From: an uncultured Parvularculaceae bacterium
GTDB lineage: Bacteria; Pseudomonadota; Alphaproteobacteria; Caulobacterales; Parvularculaceae
DNA length: 64,000 bases
Direction of reading: 5' to 3'
Assembly: GCA_947259375.1 (NCBI GenBank)
Contig: CAMYLZ010000017.1
Location: forward strand, 62,001 to 126,000
Below the pieces are notes generated by a model. That model made no database searches. It saw nothing but the letters and a program-made list of their open reading frames with translations, and was not told the origin of the DNA. This document shows positions 44,254-53,465 of the stretch, in pieces (within the stretch, counting starts at the first letter, position 1; every line of letters starts with the position of its first letter). A program made the translations under genes and the position numbers.

Positions 44254-45834
44254 CTAAAACGCCAACGCCGCCGCCTGTTTCACATGCGGCAGGGCGCGCA
44301 CCCGCTCAAGCACCGTATCGTTGACCGGATCGTCAACCGCAACAAGCGCGATGGCGCCTTCGCCCGGCGCCGCGCGGCCGAGATTGAATGTCGCAATATT
44401 GACGCCCGCCTCGCCCAGCGTCTTGCCGAGCGCGCCGATAAAGCCTGGCTTGTCTTCATTGGTGACATAGAGCATGTGCGGCGCGAAGCTCGCTTCCATC
44501 TCGACGCCCTTGATCTCGACAATGCGCGGCGAGGCGCCGAACAGCGTTCCCGAAACAGTACGCTCATGTTCTTCAGTAACGATCCGTAAGCGGATGATGC
44601 TGTCATAGCTGTCCGCATCGTCGCGATAGGTTTCCGCAACCGACACGCCGCGCTCTTTCGCAATCACCGGTGCATTGACCACGTTGACGTCCTGAAGCAT
44701 CGGCTTCAACACGCCTGCCACCGCCGCGGCGGTGAGCGGCTTGGTGTTTAGCGCCGACACCTCGCCTTCAAAAGTGATCTCGACTTTTTTAAGTCCGGAA
44801 CGGGTCAACTGCCCGGCGAACAGGCCGAGCTTTTCCGCAAGGGCGATGAAGGGCTTCAAGCGCGGGGCTTCTTCGGCCGTCACGGAAGGAGAGTTGAGCG
44901 CGTTAGAGACCGCGCCGCGCATCAGATAATCAGCCATTTGCTCGGCGATCTGAATGGCGACGTTTTCCTGCGCTTCCTTGGTCGAAGCGCCGAGATGCGG
45001 CGTCGCGACCACTTTCGCATGGCCGAATAACGGGTGCGCCGTCGCCGGTTCGGTTTCATACACATCAAGCGCTGCGCCGGCCACATGCTCGTCGTCAAGC
45101 GCATCTTTGAGCGCCGCTTCGTCAAGCAGCCCGCCGCGCGCGCAATTGACGATGTAAGCGCCTTTTTTCAACTTGGCGAGATTTTCCCGGTTCAAAATAT
45201 TGCGCGTCTGATCGGTGAGCGGCGTATGCAGCGAAACAATATCCGCACGCGCAAGAAGCCCTTCAAGATCGACCTTCTCAACGCCGATCTCGACCGCGCG
45301 CTCTTCGGTCAGGAATGGGTCAAAGGCGATAACCCGCATCTTAAGGCCAATGGCGCGATCGGCGACGATCGAGCCGATATTGCCGCAGCCGATGACGCCG
45401 AGCGTCTTGCCAAAGACCTCCGCCCCCAAAAAGGCCGATTTTTCCCACTTGCCTTGGTGGGTCGATTGGTTCGCCTGCGGGATTTTCCGCACCAGTGAAA
45501 ACATCATGGCGATGGCGTGTTCCGCCGTGGTGATGGCGTTTCCATAGGGCGTATTCATGACGACGACGCCAGCCGCCGTCGCCGCCGGAATGTCGATATT
45601 GTCAACACCGATGCCGGCGCGGCCGATGACTTTCAGGTTTTTTGCCGCAGCGATAATCGGCGCGGTCGCTTTCGTCGCCGAACGGACCGCGAGCCCGTCA
45701 TACTGGCCGATAACGGCGGCGAGCTTTTCCTTATCCTTGCCGAGCGCCGGCTGATAATCGACATCGACGCCGCGCTCTTTGAAAATGTTGACGGCGGTTT
45801 CGCTCAAGGCGTCTGAAACGAGAACTTTAGGCAT
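44254..45834 (-). CDS. serA: D-3-phosphoglycerate dehydrogenase
   Basis: First step of serine synthesis: 3-phosphoglycerate to 3-phosphohydroxypyruvate. It is 526 aa from the ATG at 45834 (MPKVLVSDALSETAV), the long form. The NAD-binding GCGNIGSIVADRA lies near 150, the catalytic region includes NCARGGLLDEAAL and HLGASTKEAQ, an intervening domain covers about 320-450, and a C-terminal ACT domain (YVTNEDKPGFIGALGKTLGE) suggests serine feedback control. It follows serC by about 100 bases. Confidence 0.97.
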   Translation of the reverse strand: MPKVLVSDALSETAVNIFKERGVDVDYQPALGKDKEKLAAVIGQYDGLAVRSATKATAPIIAAAKNLKVIGRAGIGVDNIDIPAATAAGVVVMNTPYGNAITTAEHAIAMMFSLVRKIPQANQSTHQGKWEKSAFLGAEVFGKTLGVIGCGNIGSIVADRAIGLKMRVIAFDPFLTEERAVEIGVEKVDLEGLLARADIVSLHTPLTDQTRNILNRENLAKLKKGAYIVNCARGGLLDEAALKDALDDEHVAGAALDVYETEPATAHPLFGHAKVVATPHLGASTKEAQENVAIQIAEQMADYLMRGAVSNALNSPSVTAEEAPRLKPFIALAEKLGLFAGQLTRSGLKKVEITFEGEVSALNTKPLTAAAVAGVLKPMLQDVNVVNAPVIAKERGVSVAETYRDDADSYDSIIRLRIVTEEHERTVSGTLFGASPRIVEIKGVEMEASFAPHMLYVTNEDKPGFIGALGKTLGEAGVNIATFNLGRAAPGEGAIALVAVDDPVNDTVLERVRALPHVKQAAALAF

Positions 45835-45935
45835 AGTATTTTTCCGTATCATGATGATTTGAAATAGGCAGGCAAATTGTTTTGAGGAAGGAGTTCACGA
45901 ACTGGCGACGCGCAAGCCAGCACGACGGCCATCCC

Positions 45936-47090
45936 TCAGAACGAAGCCCTTGCTTTTGCGAACGCCCAGTCGAGCCACGGCCCGAGAGCTTCAATGTCCG
46001 AGGTCTCAACCGTGGCGCCGCACCAGATGCGAAGCCCCGGCGGCGCATCGCGATAACCGCCAATATCAAATGCGGCGTCTTCCGACTCCAGCAATTTTTC
46101 CATGGCTTTAACAAAAGCACGCTGTTCGCTTTCATCGAGCGTCGCGAATGCCGGCTCAATGACCTTGAGGCATACGGATGTATTCGACCGCAAGGCCGGA
46201 TCGGCGCAAAGAAAATCGATCCACGATGTTTTCTCGACCCACGCGCCCAAAGCCGCCGCATTGGCGTCGGCCCTTGCGTGCAACGCTTTGAGCCCGCCAA
46301 GCCCGGCGGCCCATTTCAACGCATCGAGATAGTCCTCAACGCACAGCATGGAAGGCGTGTTGATGGTCGCGCCTTCGAAAATCCCTGCATTGAGCTTGCC
46401 GCCCTTGGTGAGTCGGAAAAGCTTTGGCAAAGGGCGCGGCGGCGCATAACTTTCAAGTCGTTCGACCGCGCGCGGGCTGAGGATCAAGACGCCATGCGCG
46501 CCCTCGCCGCCCAGCACCTTTTGCCAGGAATAGGTCACCACATCGAGCTTCGGCCAATCGAGACCTTGCGCGAAAATCGCCGAGGTGGCGTCGCAAATGA
46601 CGATCCCCTCGCGCTTATCGCTGATCCAGCCGGCGTCGGGCACACGCACGCCGGAGGTCGTGCCGTTCCAGGTGAAGACAACGTCATGTGTGGGATCAAC
46701 CGCGCCAAGATCGGCGATCTCGCCATAAGGCGCATCGAAAATACGCGCCTCAAGCCCGAGCTGCTTGACTGCGTCCGTCACCCAGCCCTGGCCGAAACTC
46801 TCCCAGGCCAGCATATCGACCGGGCGCGCGCCGAGCATCGACCACATGGCCATTTCAACCGCACCGGTGTCTGACGCAGGCACAATGCCGATGCGATAAT
46901 CATCCGGCACGCCAAGCAGCGCGCGTGTGCGTTCAATCGCTTCGGCAAGGCGCGCCTTGCCCAGCTTTGAGCGATGCGAGCGCCCGAGCGCGGCGATATT
47001 GAGATTTTCGGGGGACCAGCCCGGACGCTTCGCGCACGGACCAGATGAGAAATGCGGACGCGCCGGGCGCACCGCGGGGGTCGTTTCCAT
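45936..47090 (-). CDS. serC: Phosphoserine aminotransferase, alphaproteobacterial type
   Basis: Second step of serine synthesis. It is 384 aa from the ATG at 47090 ([19 protein letters not shown]), with GGAG upstream. [43 protein letters not shown], the PLP-lysine region [17 protein letters not shown] and [15 protein letters not shown] match the divergent SerC branch typical of Alphaproteobacteria. It leads serC-serA and is preceded by a probable serC leader RNA. Confidence 0.96.
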   Translation of the reverse strand: METTPAVRPARPHFSSGPCAKRPGWSPENLNIAALGRSHRSKLGKARLAEAIERTRALLGVPDDYRIGIVPASDTGAVEMAMWSMLGARPVDMLAWESFGQGWVTDAVKQLGLEARIFDAPYGEIADLGAVDPTHDVVFTWNGTTSGVRVPDAGWISDKREGIVICDATSAIFAQGLDWPKLDVVTYSWQKVLGGEGAHGVLILSPRAVERLESYAPPRPLPKLFRLTKGGKLNAGIFEGATINTPSMLCVEDYLDALKWAAGLGGLKALHARADANAAALGAWVEKTSWIDFLCADPALRSNTSVCLKVIEPAFATLDESEQRAFVKAMEKLLESEDAAFDIGGYRDAPPGLRIWCGATVETSDIEALGPWLDWAFAKARASF

Positions 47091-47096
47091 AATGCA

Positions 47097-47142
47097 CTCC
47101 ATCCTTCCAGATGGCTCGCGCCCCGTTGGGGAGGCGTGGCCC
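47097..47142 (-). promoter_or_regulatory. Probable serC leader RNA motif
   Basis: Two hairpins lie directly upstream of serC. The first pairs GGC...GCC, CGC...GCG and CCCC...GGGG around AAC (47113-47142). The second is CCATC-TGGAAG-GATGG (47114-47099), just before GGAG and the start. Position, two-hairpin form and host clade fit the serC RNA element described upstream of alphaproteobacterial serC operons. A covariance-model search has not been done. Confidence 0.6.
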
Positions 47143-47235
47143 GCATTCAGCATTGCGCATCGTCGCGCAGGCCGTCAACAAATTTTTTGCAGTGCAAAAG
47201 ATCAAATTTCCTTGCGCAGGCCTTGCGCGGATCTG

Positions 47236-48243
47236 ATGCGCCCGATAGCGCAGGCGCTTATGAGCCGGTTTCCACCTGTATCCCGCGAGGCGACGCCCTT
47301 TGACTGGGCGCTTCTGGCGATGATCGTCGCCTTTGGCGGCTCGGCTTTCGTGATGATCCGCATGGCGGTCGCGACCATCCCGCCTTTCGCAGTCGCCATT
47401 GGGCGCATTTGGGTGGGGGCGCTTCTGCTTTACATCCTCATGCGCGCGGCGGGCCGGCGCCTGCCGCCGTTTTTCACCCGCGCCCATGGTCGCCTTCGCA
47501 TCAGGCGCGCCTGGCGCTGGATGATCGCCGTCGGCGCGGTCGGCAATCTTGCGCCATTCTTTCTTTTTCCGTGGGCGCAGCAATTTATCGAAAGCGGACT
47601 CGCCGGCGTTTACATGGCCTTCATGCCGATCTGGACGATTGCGCTTGCCTATTTTTTCGCGAATGAACGGTTGAACGGCCGCAAGCTTGCCGGCTTTGCA
47701 ATGGGCTTCGCCGGCGTGATGATCTTGATGGGACCGGGCGTCATTCGCGGCGTAATTTCCAGCGACATCAAGGCGCAGGCCGCACTGCTGCTCGCGACAT
47801 TTCTTTACGCCGCCGCCGCCGTGCTGGCGCGGCGCGCCCCGCCTATTCGTCCGCGTGTCTTTGCCGCCGGCATGATGATCGTCGCGGCGATCATGGCGAG
47901 CCCGGCCGTCTTTTTCATCGATCTTCGTACTGAGGACTGGAGCGCGGCGAGCATCGTCAGCGTCATCGGCCTCGGCTTTTTCCCGACCGGGCTCAACGGC
48001 GTCCTGATCATCATGCTGATCCGCCGCGCCGGCGCCGGGTTCATGGCGCTCACCAATTACATCACGCCGCTCTGGGCGGTCGCCATGGGCGCGGTGTTTT
48101 TCGGCGAAACGCTCGATCCGGCGGTCTTCATTGCGCTCACGGTCATCCTCGCCGGAGTCGCCATCAGCCAACGCCGCCCGGGTGGCGCGAAAGCCGCCCG
48201 CGACACCGCTGGAACCGGCGCGCCATCTCAGGCGAAAAGCTGA
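47236..48243 (+). CDS. EamA/DMT family transporter
   Basis: Predicted ten-helix transporter of 335 aa from 47236; a second ATG at 47260 is equally possible. Segments LLAMIVAFGGSAFVMIRMAV, VGNLAPFFLFPWAQQFIESG and ALTNYITPLWAVAMGAVFFGE carry the two-repeat EamA pattern. It is divergent from serC. Its 3' end overlaps the convergent PhzF-like gene by 16 bases. A link with serine export is speculative. Confidence 0.88.
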   Translation: MRPIAQALMSRFPPVSREATPFDWALLAMIVAFGGSAFVMIRMAVATIPPFAVAIGRIWVGALLLYILMRAAGRRLPPFFTRAHGRLRIRRAWRWMIAVGAVGNLAPFFLFPWAQQFIESGLAGVYMAFMPIWTIALAYFFANERLNGRKLAGFAMGFAGVMILMGPGVIRGVISSDIKAQAALLLATFLYAAAAVLARRAPPIRPRVFAAGMMIVAAIMASPAVFFIDLRTEDWSAASIVSVIGLGFFPTGLNGVLIIMLIRRAGAGFMALTNYITPLWAVAMGAVFFGETLDPAVFIALTVILAGVAISQRRPGGAKAARDTAGTGAPSQAKS

Positions 48244-49115
48244 CCCTGTTGGACAAAGACCGCCTCGCCGCCAATGCGCACGGATCGAACCGCGCCGCCT
48301 GCCGCACCGACCGTGAGTTCAATCCGGCTTGGGCGCCCCATTTCAAACCCCTGTTCAATGATCCAGCGATGCTCGCCATCGCCGAGCGCGCCGCTCAACG
48401 CAATCTGGCCGGGGAATCCCGCCGCCGCCGAACCTGTGGCCGGATCCTCGTCAATGCCCGAATTCGGCGCGAACATGCGTGCATGGAATGACGCGTCCGC
48501 CGCCTCGCCGCCTTCCGCATAGAGATAAACACCCGCCGTATCATTGATGCCCAACGCATCCCATGCGCCGTGATTGAGCGTTGCTGACCGCACGACATTC
48601 AGCGGGGCCATCGCATAGACGAAATCGACGCCCGCATTGACCGTTCTCGGCTTTGAGCCGTCCTTGAAAACGCTGCCGCGCGGCAAGCCAAGCGCCGCCT
48701 CCAGCGCATCCGCCGATGGCGCCGCGCCGCTTTCTTTCGGCAGGTTGGGATTGACGAATGCAGCCGCGCCGCCGCCATCGCCAAGACGCACATCAACCGG
48801 AAACAGCCCTGCCGTCAGCTCAAGCGTCAGCGGGCTTTTAAGCCCTCGCGCCTTGGCCAGCGCGATCGCCGTGCCGACCGTCGGATGACCGGCGAACGGC
48901 AATTCTCGGCCAGGCGTGAAAATCCGCACCCGCGCCGCATGCGACCTGTCTTCTGGAGGCAAAACAAATGTCGTTTCGGAAAGGTTGAATTCTCGCGTAA
49001 TCGCTTGCATCTCGTCACCGGACAGCCCTTCCGCGTCCAGCACCACCGCAAGTTGATTGCCGGCAAACCTGCGATCGGTGAATACATCATAGGTGACGAA
49101 ATCATAGGCGCGCAT
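48228..49115 (-). CDS. PhzF family isomerase-like protein
   Basis: Protein of 295 aa with the diaminopimelate-epimerase-like double barrel. TYDVFTDRRFAGNQLAVV and REFNLSETTFVLPP (catalytic Glu) are at the N-terminus. FTPGRELPFAGHPTVGTA and NSGIDEDPATGSAAAGF are the classic PhzF motifs. AAGGAA lies eight bases before the ATG. No phenazine genes are nearby, so it is a PhzF homologue of unknown substrate. Confidence 0.93.
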   Translation of the reverse strand: MRAYDFVTYDVFTDRRFAGNQLAVVLDAEGLSGDEMQAITREFNLSETTFVLPPEDRSHAARVRIFTPGRELPFAGHPTVGTAIALAKARGLKSPLTLELTAGLFPVDVRLGDGGGAAAFVNPNLPKESGAAPSADALEAALGLPRGSVFKDGSKPRTVNAGVDFVYAMAPLNVVRSATLNHGAWDALGINDTAGVYLYAEGGEAADASFHARMFAPNSGIDEDPATGSAAAGFPGQIALSGALGDGEHRWIIEQGFEMGRPSRIELTVGAAGGAVRSVRIGGEAVFVQQGQLFA

Positions 49116-49192
49116 GAAATGGTTCCTTTGTCAGTTTTGCGCCCGAATGCTGTCGGCAAAATTGGCCCCCGGGGCAAACGAAAATTCCTGGG

Positions 49193-49996
49193 CTAATCAA
49201 AAGCCGACCTATCAATTCGCCAGGCGTGATTGAGCGGTCCGCATCCGCCGCCAAAGCCCGGGGCGGCGGCAATCGCTTCGCGCAGATAGAATATCGCGCG
49301 CTCGACCGCGGGCTCCAGCTTCATGCCTTGTGCGAGGCCCGTTGCGATCGCCGAAGCAAGGGTGCAGCCGGTGCCATGCGTCGAAGTGGTTTCAATCCGC
49401 GCATTGGCGAATGACGCGACTGCGCCCTCGGTGACCAGAATATCCTCAACCACCGCGCCCGGCCGGTGGCCGCCCTTGATCAGCGCCGCGCCAGCCCCGG
49501 CGGCGACCAGCGTTTCGCCGGCCGCGATCTGCGACGCCTTGTCATTGACAACGCCGCCGGTCAAGGCGGCGGCTTCTTCCGTATTCGGCGTAATAACGCC
49601 GGCTAGCGGCGCGAGCCGATCACGGATGAATGCCGCGACGCCGTCGCTCGCCAAGGCGTCGCCGCTAGTCGCGACCAGCACCGGGTCGAGAACCACAGGA
49701 ACGCCGCGATAACGTTGCAGCGCTTTTTCAACGATGTCGGCCGTTTCCACATTGCCGATCATGCCGATCTTGATGGCGTCGGCGCCAATATCGCTCATGA
49801 CGGCGTCGATCTGCGCCGCGATGATTTCCGGGGCCGTTGGATGCACGGCGCTGACGCCGCGCGTGTTCTGCACGGTAAGCGCGGTGATCGCCGTCGCCGC
49901 ATAACCGCCAAGCGCAGTGACGGTTTTGATGTCGGCCTGGATGCCGGCGCCGCCGGACGGGTCCGACCCGGCAATAATGAGAACGCGGCTTTTCAT
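49193..49996 (-). CDS. thiD: Hydroxymethylpyrimidine/phosphomethylpyrimidine kinase
   Basis: Phosphorylates HMP and HMP-phosphate in thiamine synthesis, acting on the ThiC product. It is 267 aa, a ribokinase-fold enzyme. IAGSDPSGGAGIQADIKT at the N-terminus, GGYAATAITALTVQNTRGV, KIGMIGNVE, DPVLVATSGD and THGTGCTLASAIA (anion hole and catalytic Asp region) are all present. No TPP riboswitch is seen in its leader, unlike thiC here. Confidence 0.96.
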   Translation of the reverse strand: MKSRVLIIAGSDPSGGAGIQADIKTVTALGGYAATAITALTVQNTRGVSAVHPTAPEIIAAQIDAVMSDIGADAIKIGMIGNVETADIVEKALQRYRGVPVVLDPVLVATSGDALASDGVAAFIRDRLAPLAGVITPNTEEAAALTGGVVNDKASQIAAGETLVAAGAGAALIKGGHRPGAVVEDILVTEGAVASFANARIETTSTHGTGCTLASAIATGLAQGMKLEPAVERAIFYLREAIAAAPGFGGGCGPLNHAWRIDRSAFD

Positions 49997-50383
49997 CGTG
50001 TTTTCAGTCTCCGCTTTTGCCTGTCATTCGGCGCGCCCCTGCAAGAGCCGACATTGGTCTGGCGAGCGACGGCGCGCGAGGAGGGATAACACGAATCACG
50101 GTCAATAATCTCATTCGGACCGGTCTGGCCTGCCGCCTCATCACGGCGTTGATCAGCGGCGCCGGACGGCGGGACGGACTGCCGCGGGCGCATTGACAAC
50201 CAATCAAGCCCCCGCCTAAGAACGGCGCCTCGGGTGAAGGCCCCCGCCGCTCGCGAGCGCGCAAGCGCTATGGTGAAGCCCTTCGTTCTATCGCTCAGGT
50301 CAATCCGCTATCCTGCGGCATGCGACCCGATGGCAATGCGAGCCCCGTCGATCACCTTTGCGTGCCGCCCAAAGAGGCGAGAT
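49997..50383. other. Intergenic stretch upstream of thiD
   Basis: No gene, known RNA motif or repeat was recognised in these 387 bases. They must contain the divergent promoters for thiD and the glyoxalase-related gene. The long frame reading into the latter from 50234 lacks coding character before 50384. Confidence 0.4.
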
Positions 50384-50821
50384 ATGACTGATACGGTGCA
50401 ATTGCCCCCGTTAGCGACCCTGAAACAACAAGCCAAACGCCTGCGCGCCGGCCTTGCGGAGGACGGCGATTTCATCAGCCATAGCGAGAGCCTTGAGCTT
50501 GTCGCCCGGCAATATGGATATCGCGACTGGAACACGCTGTTCGCCGAGATCGGCAATCAGCCGCAGCCGCGTTTTACGCCCGGCGCGCGCGTTGCCGGGC
50601 GCTATCTCGGCCAGCCTTTCGCTGGCGAGATTGTCGCCATGCGGTTGCAGGCCGGGGAGCGCACAAAGGTGACCGTTCGCTTCGACGCGCCTGTTGACGT
50701 TGTCGCGTTTGACAGCTTTTCCGCCTATCGCTCGCGCGTCACCGTAACGGTGGACGCCAATGGCGAGACCCGGGAGAAAACCTCGAACGGCGCGCCCTTG
50801 CTTGCTTTCAAAGCCGATTAA
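50384..50821 (+). CDS. Glyoxalase-superfamily-related small protein (GRSP-like)
   Basis: Protein of 145 aa from the ATG at 50384, with GAGG upstream. The N-terminal helical part (LATLKQQAKRLRAGLAEDG and SLELVARQYGYRDWNTLFAE) matches the domain often found beside glyoxalase or VOC proteins. The C-terminal half (GRYLGQPFAGEIVAM, VTVRFDAPVDVVAFDSF) looks like a small beta barrel. Function unknown. It is convergent with the HxlR regulator gene, five bases apart. Confidence 0.75.
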   Translation: MTDTVQLPPLATLKQQAKRLRAGLAEDGDFISHSESLELVARQYGYRDWNTLFAEIGNQPQPRFTPGARVAGRYLGQPFAGEIVAMRLQAGERTKVTVRFDAPVDVVAFDSFSAYRSRVTVTVDANGETREKTSNGAPLLAFKAD

Positions 50822-50826
50822 ATCTC

Positions 50827-51303
50827 TCAGGACGCCGCCCGGAACTGCGCCTTGCGCAAATCGACCGGGCGGCCGTCCTCGCTGATCAGGCCGGCATGCA
50901 ATGGCGCGCCGGCGCCGCGCTCCACCAGCGAGGTTGTTCCGGGCGTCTCAAGGATATGCTTCTCGCCCCATTGCATCAGCGCCATCAATGGCAAGGCGAG
51001 ATCGACGCCTTTGGACGTCAGCACATATTGGTGGCGCGTGCGCTGACCTTGTTCTTTATACGGACGCTTTCGCAATAATCCACTGCCGACCAGCTTTTTG
51101 AGCCGGTTCGACAAGACCGTGCGCGGCAGACCGAGGCTCGATTGCATGTCGTCAAAGCGGGTGACGCCGTAAAGCGCGCCGCGAATGATCAGCAATGTCC
51201 AGCGATCCCCAACAAGATCAATAGCCGCCGCAAGCCCGCAGCGCTCCAGCAAGGGCGCGCTTTCAATGGATCTCGCTTGCATACCGGCGTCATCGTAAGC
51301 CAT
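50827..51303 (-). CDS. HxlR-family transcriptional regulator
   Basis: Winged-helix regulator of about 158 aa from 51303. CGLAAAIDLVGDRWTLLIIR is the family signature (Cys-x8-GDRWT). RFDDMQSSLGLPRTVLSNRLKKLVGSGLL is the recognition region, and RTRHQYVLTSKGVDLALPLMAL forms the wing and dimer helix. It may sense redox or electrophiles through Cys. Its targets are unknown. Confidence 0.92.
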   Translation of the reverse strand: MAYDDAGMQARSIESAPLLERCGLAAAIDLVGDRWTLLIIRGALYGVTRFDDMQSSLGLPRTVLSNRLKKLVGSGLLRKRPYKEQGQRTRHQYVLTSKGVDLALPLMALMQWGEKHILETPGTTSLVERGAGAPLHAGLISEDGRPVDLRKAQFRAAS

Positions 51304-51528
51304 GAAAAACCGATAGAGTGATTTGGCGCCATCGCGCAATCTTGGCGGCGCCATCGCGCCGCAAGCGCTTGCCTCGCCTGCCCCCGCTCTCGGCGCCCAT
51401 ATTCACGCAGATGTGCGCGCCAGCCGCCCACGGCCGGCTTTTGGGCCCTAAAACGCACCATTCTCGCCGCATTCTCCGGCCATTTTCGCACGCATGGACA
51501 TCCGGCTGGGGCAAGCACGGAGAGCCCA

Positions 51529-52044
51529 ATGAAGAGAATTATAACCGCAATGATCGCCGCCGCGCTGGGCGCCGCCGCGCTCGGCTTCACCGCCGCTTCT
51601 GCGCATCGGCCGGACCCTTGCCGCGTTGACCATGACCATCGCAGTCACGCTGCGGATTATTACAATTACTATCCGGCGGACAATTATTACCGCGCCGGCC
51701 CTTATCGCGGTTCCGGCGTCAGCTTCTCGATCACCTATCGCGACGGTTACGATCATGACCGAGATTATGACCGTCATTACGACCGGGGCCGGCATTATGA
51801 CCGTGGCCGGCGCCATGGATATCGCGGCGATCGCGGACGCATCGTCAATCGCCAAGTATTCCAGACGCGCTATCGCGCCCGTGTCGTGCTGATTGAAGAG
51901 GTAGTGCGCACCCGCCGCGGGCCGCGCCTCGTATGTACTGTCGATGCGCGCGGCCCGGAAGCGCGGTATGTTCCCAAACGCCGCCTTCACCGGATCGCCG
52001 ATCGCAATTGTTCGCGCCGTGCGAGAGTGCGCATCGACGCCTGA
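51529..52044 (+). CDS. Secreted Asp/Tyr/His/Arg-rich protein
   Basis: Protein of 171 aa with GGAGAG upstream. A signal peptide (about 1-25, ending ASAH) leads into a low-complexity part (about 33-105) with repeats such as YDHDRDYDRHYDRGRHYDRG, alternating acidic, aromatic and basic residues. The C-terminal part (about 107-171) is folded-looking, VNRQVFQTRYRARVVLIEEV, with two Cys. No family is recognised. A metal-binding or wall-associated role is possible from the His/Asp content only. Confidence 0.75.
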   Translation: MKRIITAMIAAALGAAALGFTAASAHRPDPCRVDHDHRSHAADYYNYYPADNYYRAGPYRGSGVSFSITYRDGYDHDRDYDRHYDRGRHYDRGRRHGYRGDRGRIVNRQVFQTRYRARVVLIEEVVRTRRGPRLVCTVDARGPEARYVPKRRLHRIADRNCSRRARVRIDA

Positions 52045-52070
52045 CCACGCTCTATTCCCGATGAGCGAAC

Positions 52071-52101
52071 GCCCGCCGGCATGCGTACCCTGCCGGCGGG
52101 C
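52071..52101. terminator. Terminator between convergent genes
   Basis: A perfect 11-bp stem, GCCCGCCGGCA / TGCCGGCGGGC with a 9-base loop, is followed on the plus strand by TTAATTT. It sits between the secreted-protein gene and the TetR gene. Confidence 0.85.
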
Positions 52102-52109
52102 TTAATTTA

Positions 52110-52679
52110 TCAAATGGAAGCAAGCGCCTGATCCGCGGCCGCCCGGATGGTCGCGACCGGCGAGTTGGCGCGGGTCAGAACCCGTATGCCGAAATAGATC
52201 GCCAACAATTCCGCCGCCTTGGCCTGACGCGCGCCCTCATCATTCTTATAGCGGGGCGAAGCGGCGAGCGAGGTTGCAAACATGGTTTCGACACGCTCCA
52301 GCGCACCGCTCACAAAGGCGCGCGTCGCGTCATCGAGCTGCGACTGCTCAGCCGCCGCGCTGCACAGGAAACAGCCGCGCCGGTCGCCCTTTGAAATGCG
52401 GGCGATCATATCGTCAAACAACCGCGCAAATCGCGTTTTCGCGCCGCCCGGACGCGCCAGCACTGCCGCCGCCTGGTTGACTTCCGTTGCCTCGTAGAAT
52501 TTCAGCGACGCCAGATACATTGCCCGCTTGTCGGGAAAAATGCGGTAAAGGCTTTGCTTGTTCAGGCCGGTCGCCGCCTCGATGTCCTGCAGCGAGGCGC
52601 CTTCAAAGCCAAAACGCCAAAACACATCCGTGACTTTTTCAAGCGCTTCATCGGGATTGAATTGTCTCGGTCGCGCCAT
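52110..52679 (-). CDS. TetR/AcrR-family transcriptional regulator
   Basis: Repressor-type protein of 189 aa. The N-terminal helix-turn-helix reads FNPDEALEKVTDVFWRFGFEGASLQDIEAATGLNKQSLYRIF. The C-terminal ligand domain includes GCFLCSAAAEQ, where a Cys pair near 100 might be reactive. It is divergent from the CMD-family gene, and a perfect 12-bp palindrome lies between them. Control of that neighbour is likely. Confidence 0.92.
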   Translation of the reverse strand: MARPRQFNPDEALEKVTDVFWRFGFEGASLQDIEAATGLNKQSLYRIFPDKRAMYLASLKFYEATEVNQAAAVLARPGGAKTRFARLFDDMIARISKGDRRGCFLCSAAAEQSQLDDATRAFVSGALERVETMFATSLAASPRYKNDEGARQAKAAELLAIYFGIRVLTRANSPVATIRAAADQALASI

Positions 52680-52727
52680 TTTTCATGTCTCACGAGTTTG
52701 TTACCGATCCGTCCGCTATGGATTATT

Positions 52728-52739
52728 GACCGGCCGGTC
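52728..52739. promoter_or_regulatory. Candidate TetR operator
   Basis: GACCGGCCGGTC is a perfect 12-bp palindrome in the 155-base divergent region between the TetR gene and the CMD-family gene. TetR-family repressors commonly bind such GACC/GGTC palindromes between divergent promoters. Confidence 0.5.
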
Positions 52740-52834
52740 CGCAAACATATATGCGCCTCATCGCCGACGACAAGCCCCCGGCGTTTTTGACGAACCAAGC
52801 GCGGATCCCCGCGCCAACCCAAGAGAGAGACGAC

Positions 52835-53377
52835 ATGAGCAGACTGACCCAGATCACGGACGAGAACGCCTCCCCGAAAGCCGCCGAACTGTTCGGCGCC
52901 ATCAAATCGAAAATCGGCATGGTGCCGAACCTTTATCGCGTCCTCGGCAATGAGCCGTCCGTTCTCGCCGCAACGCTTGGCTTTGGCGACGCACTCGGCC
53001 AAGGCACGCTCGACGCCGCAACGCGCGAAGCGATCGCACTCGCTGTCGCCGGCGCCAACACCTGCGACTACTGCGCTTCCGCGCACACCGCGATCTCCAA
53101 AGGCCTCAAAGTCGACGATGCCGAGATTTCTTCGCGCCTTAACGGCAAATCGGCCGACGCGAAAGTTCAAGCGATCCTGACCTTTGCCGTCGCCGTTGTC
53201 GAAAAGCGCGGCTTCGTTTCCGATGAAGACCTCGCCGCTGCGCGCAATGCCGGCCTGACCGAAGGCGAAATCATCGAAACCGTCGGCAATGTCGTCGCCA
53301 ACATCCTGACGAACTATGTCAACCACATCGCGCAAACCGACATCGATTTCCCGGTCGTGCGCACGCAAAACGCCTAA
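52835..53377 (+). CDS. Carboxymuconolactone decarboxylase/AhpD-like protein
   Basis: Helical protein of 180 aa from the ATG at 52835, with AGAGAGAG upstream. CDYCASAHT holds the CxxC-x3-H redox motif of AhpD-like peroxidase-linked proteins. EAIALAVAGANTCDYC and VVANILTNYVNHIAQTDIDFP fit the CMD fold. The fold and motif suggest alkylhydroperoxidase-type activity. It is divergent from a TetR regulator, consistent with inducible stress defence. Confidence 0.92.
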   Translation: MSRLTQITDENASPKAAELFGAIKSKIGMVPNLYRVLGNEPSVLAATLGFGDALGQGTLDAATREAIALAVAGANTCDYCASAHTAISKGLKVDDAEISSRLNGKSADAKVQAILTFAVAVVEKRGFVSDEDLAAARNAGLTEGEIIETVGNVVANILTNYVNHIAQTDIDFPVVRTQNA

Positions 53378-53404
53378 ACAGACTACGTAACCTTGTTGCG
53401 TAAG

Positions 53405-53439
53405 AAGCCGGCCCGCGCCCCCGCGCAGGCCGGCTTTTC
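53405..53439 (+). terminator. Rho-independent terminator after the CMD-family gene
   Basis: AGCCGGCC and GCGC arms pair with GCGC and GGCCGGCT around a short C-rich loop, followed by TTTTCT. It separates this gene from the convergent glmM. Confidence 0.9.
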
Positions 53440-53465
53440 TAATCTCAAGCGGATTTTTTCAACCG

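Noticed and set aside
46933-48171. A 412-codon minus-strand frame rich in Arg, Asp and His
   Set aside because: It is antisense to the EamA transporter; its composition is that of a shadow frame.
49997-50383. A TPP riboswitch ahead of thiD
   Set aside because: The conserved CTGAGA and ACCTGATC elements are absent on the relevant strand.
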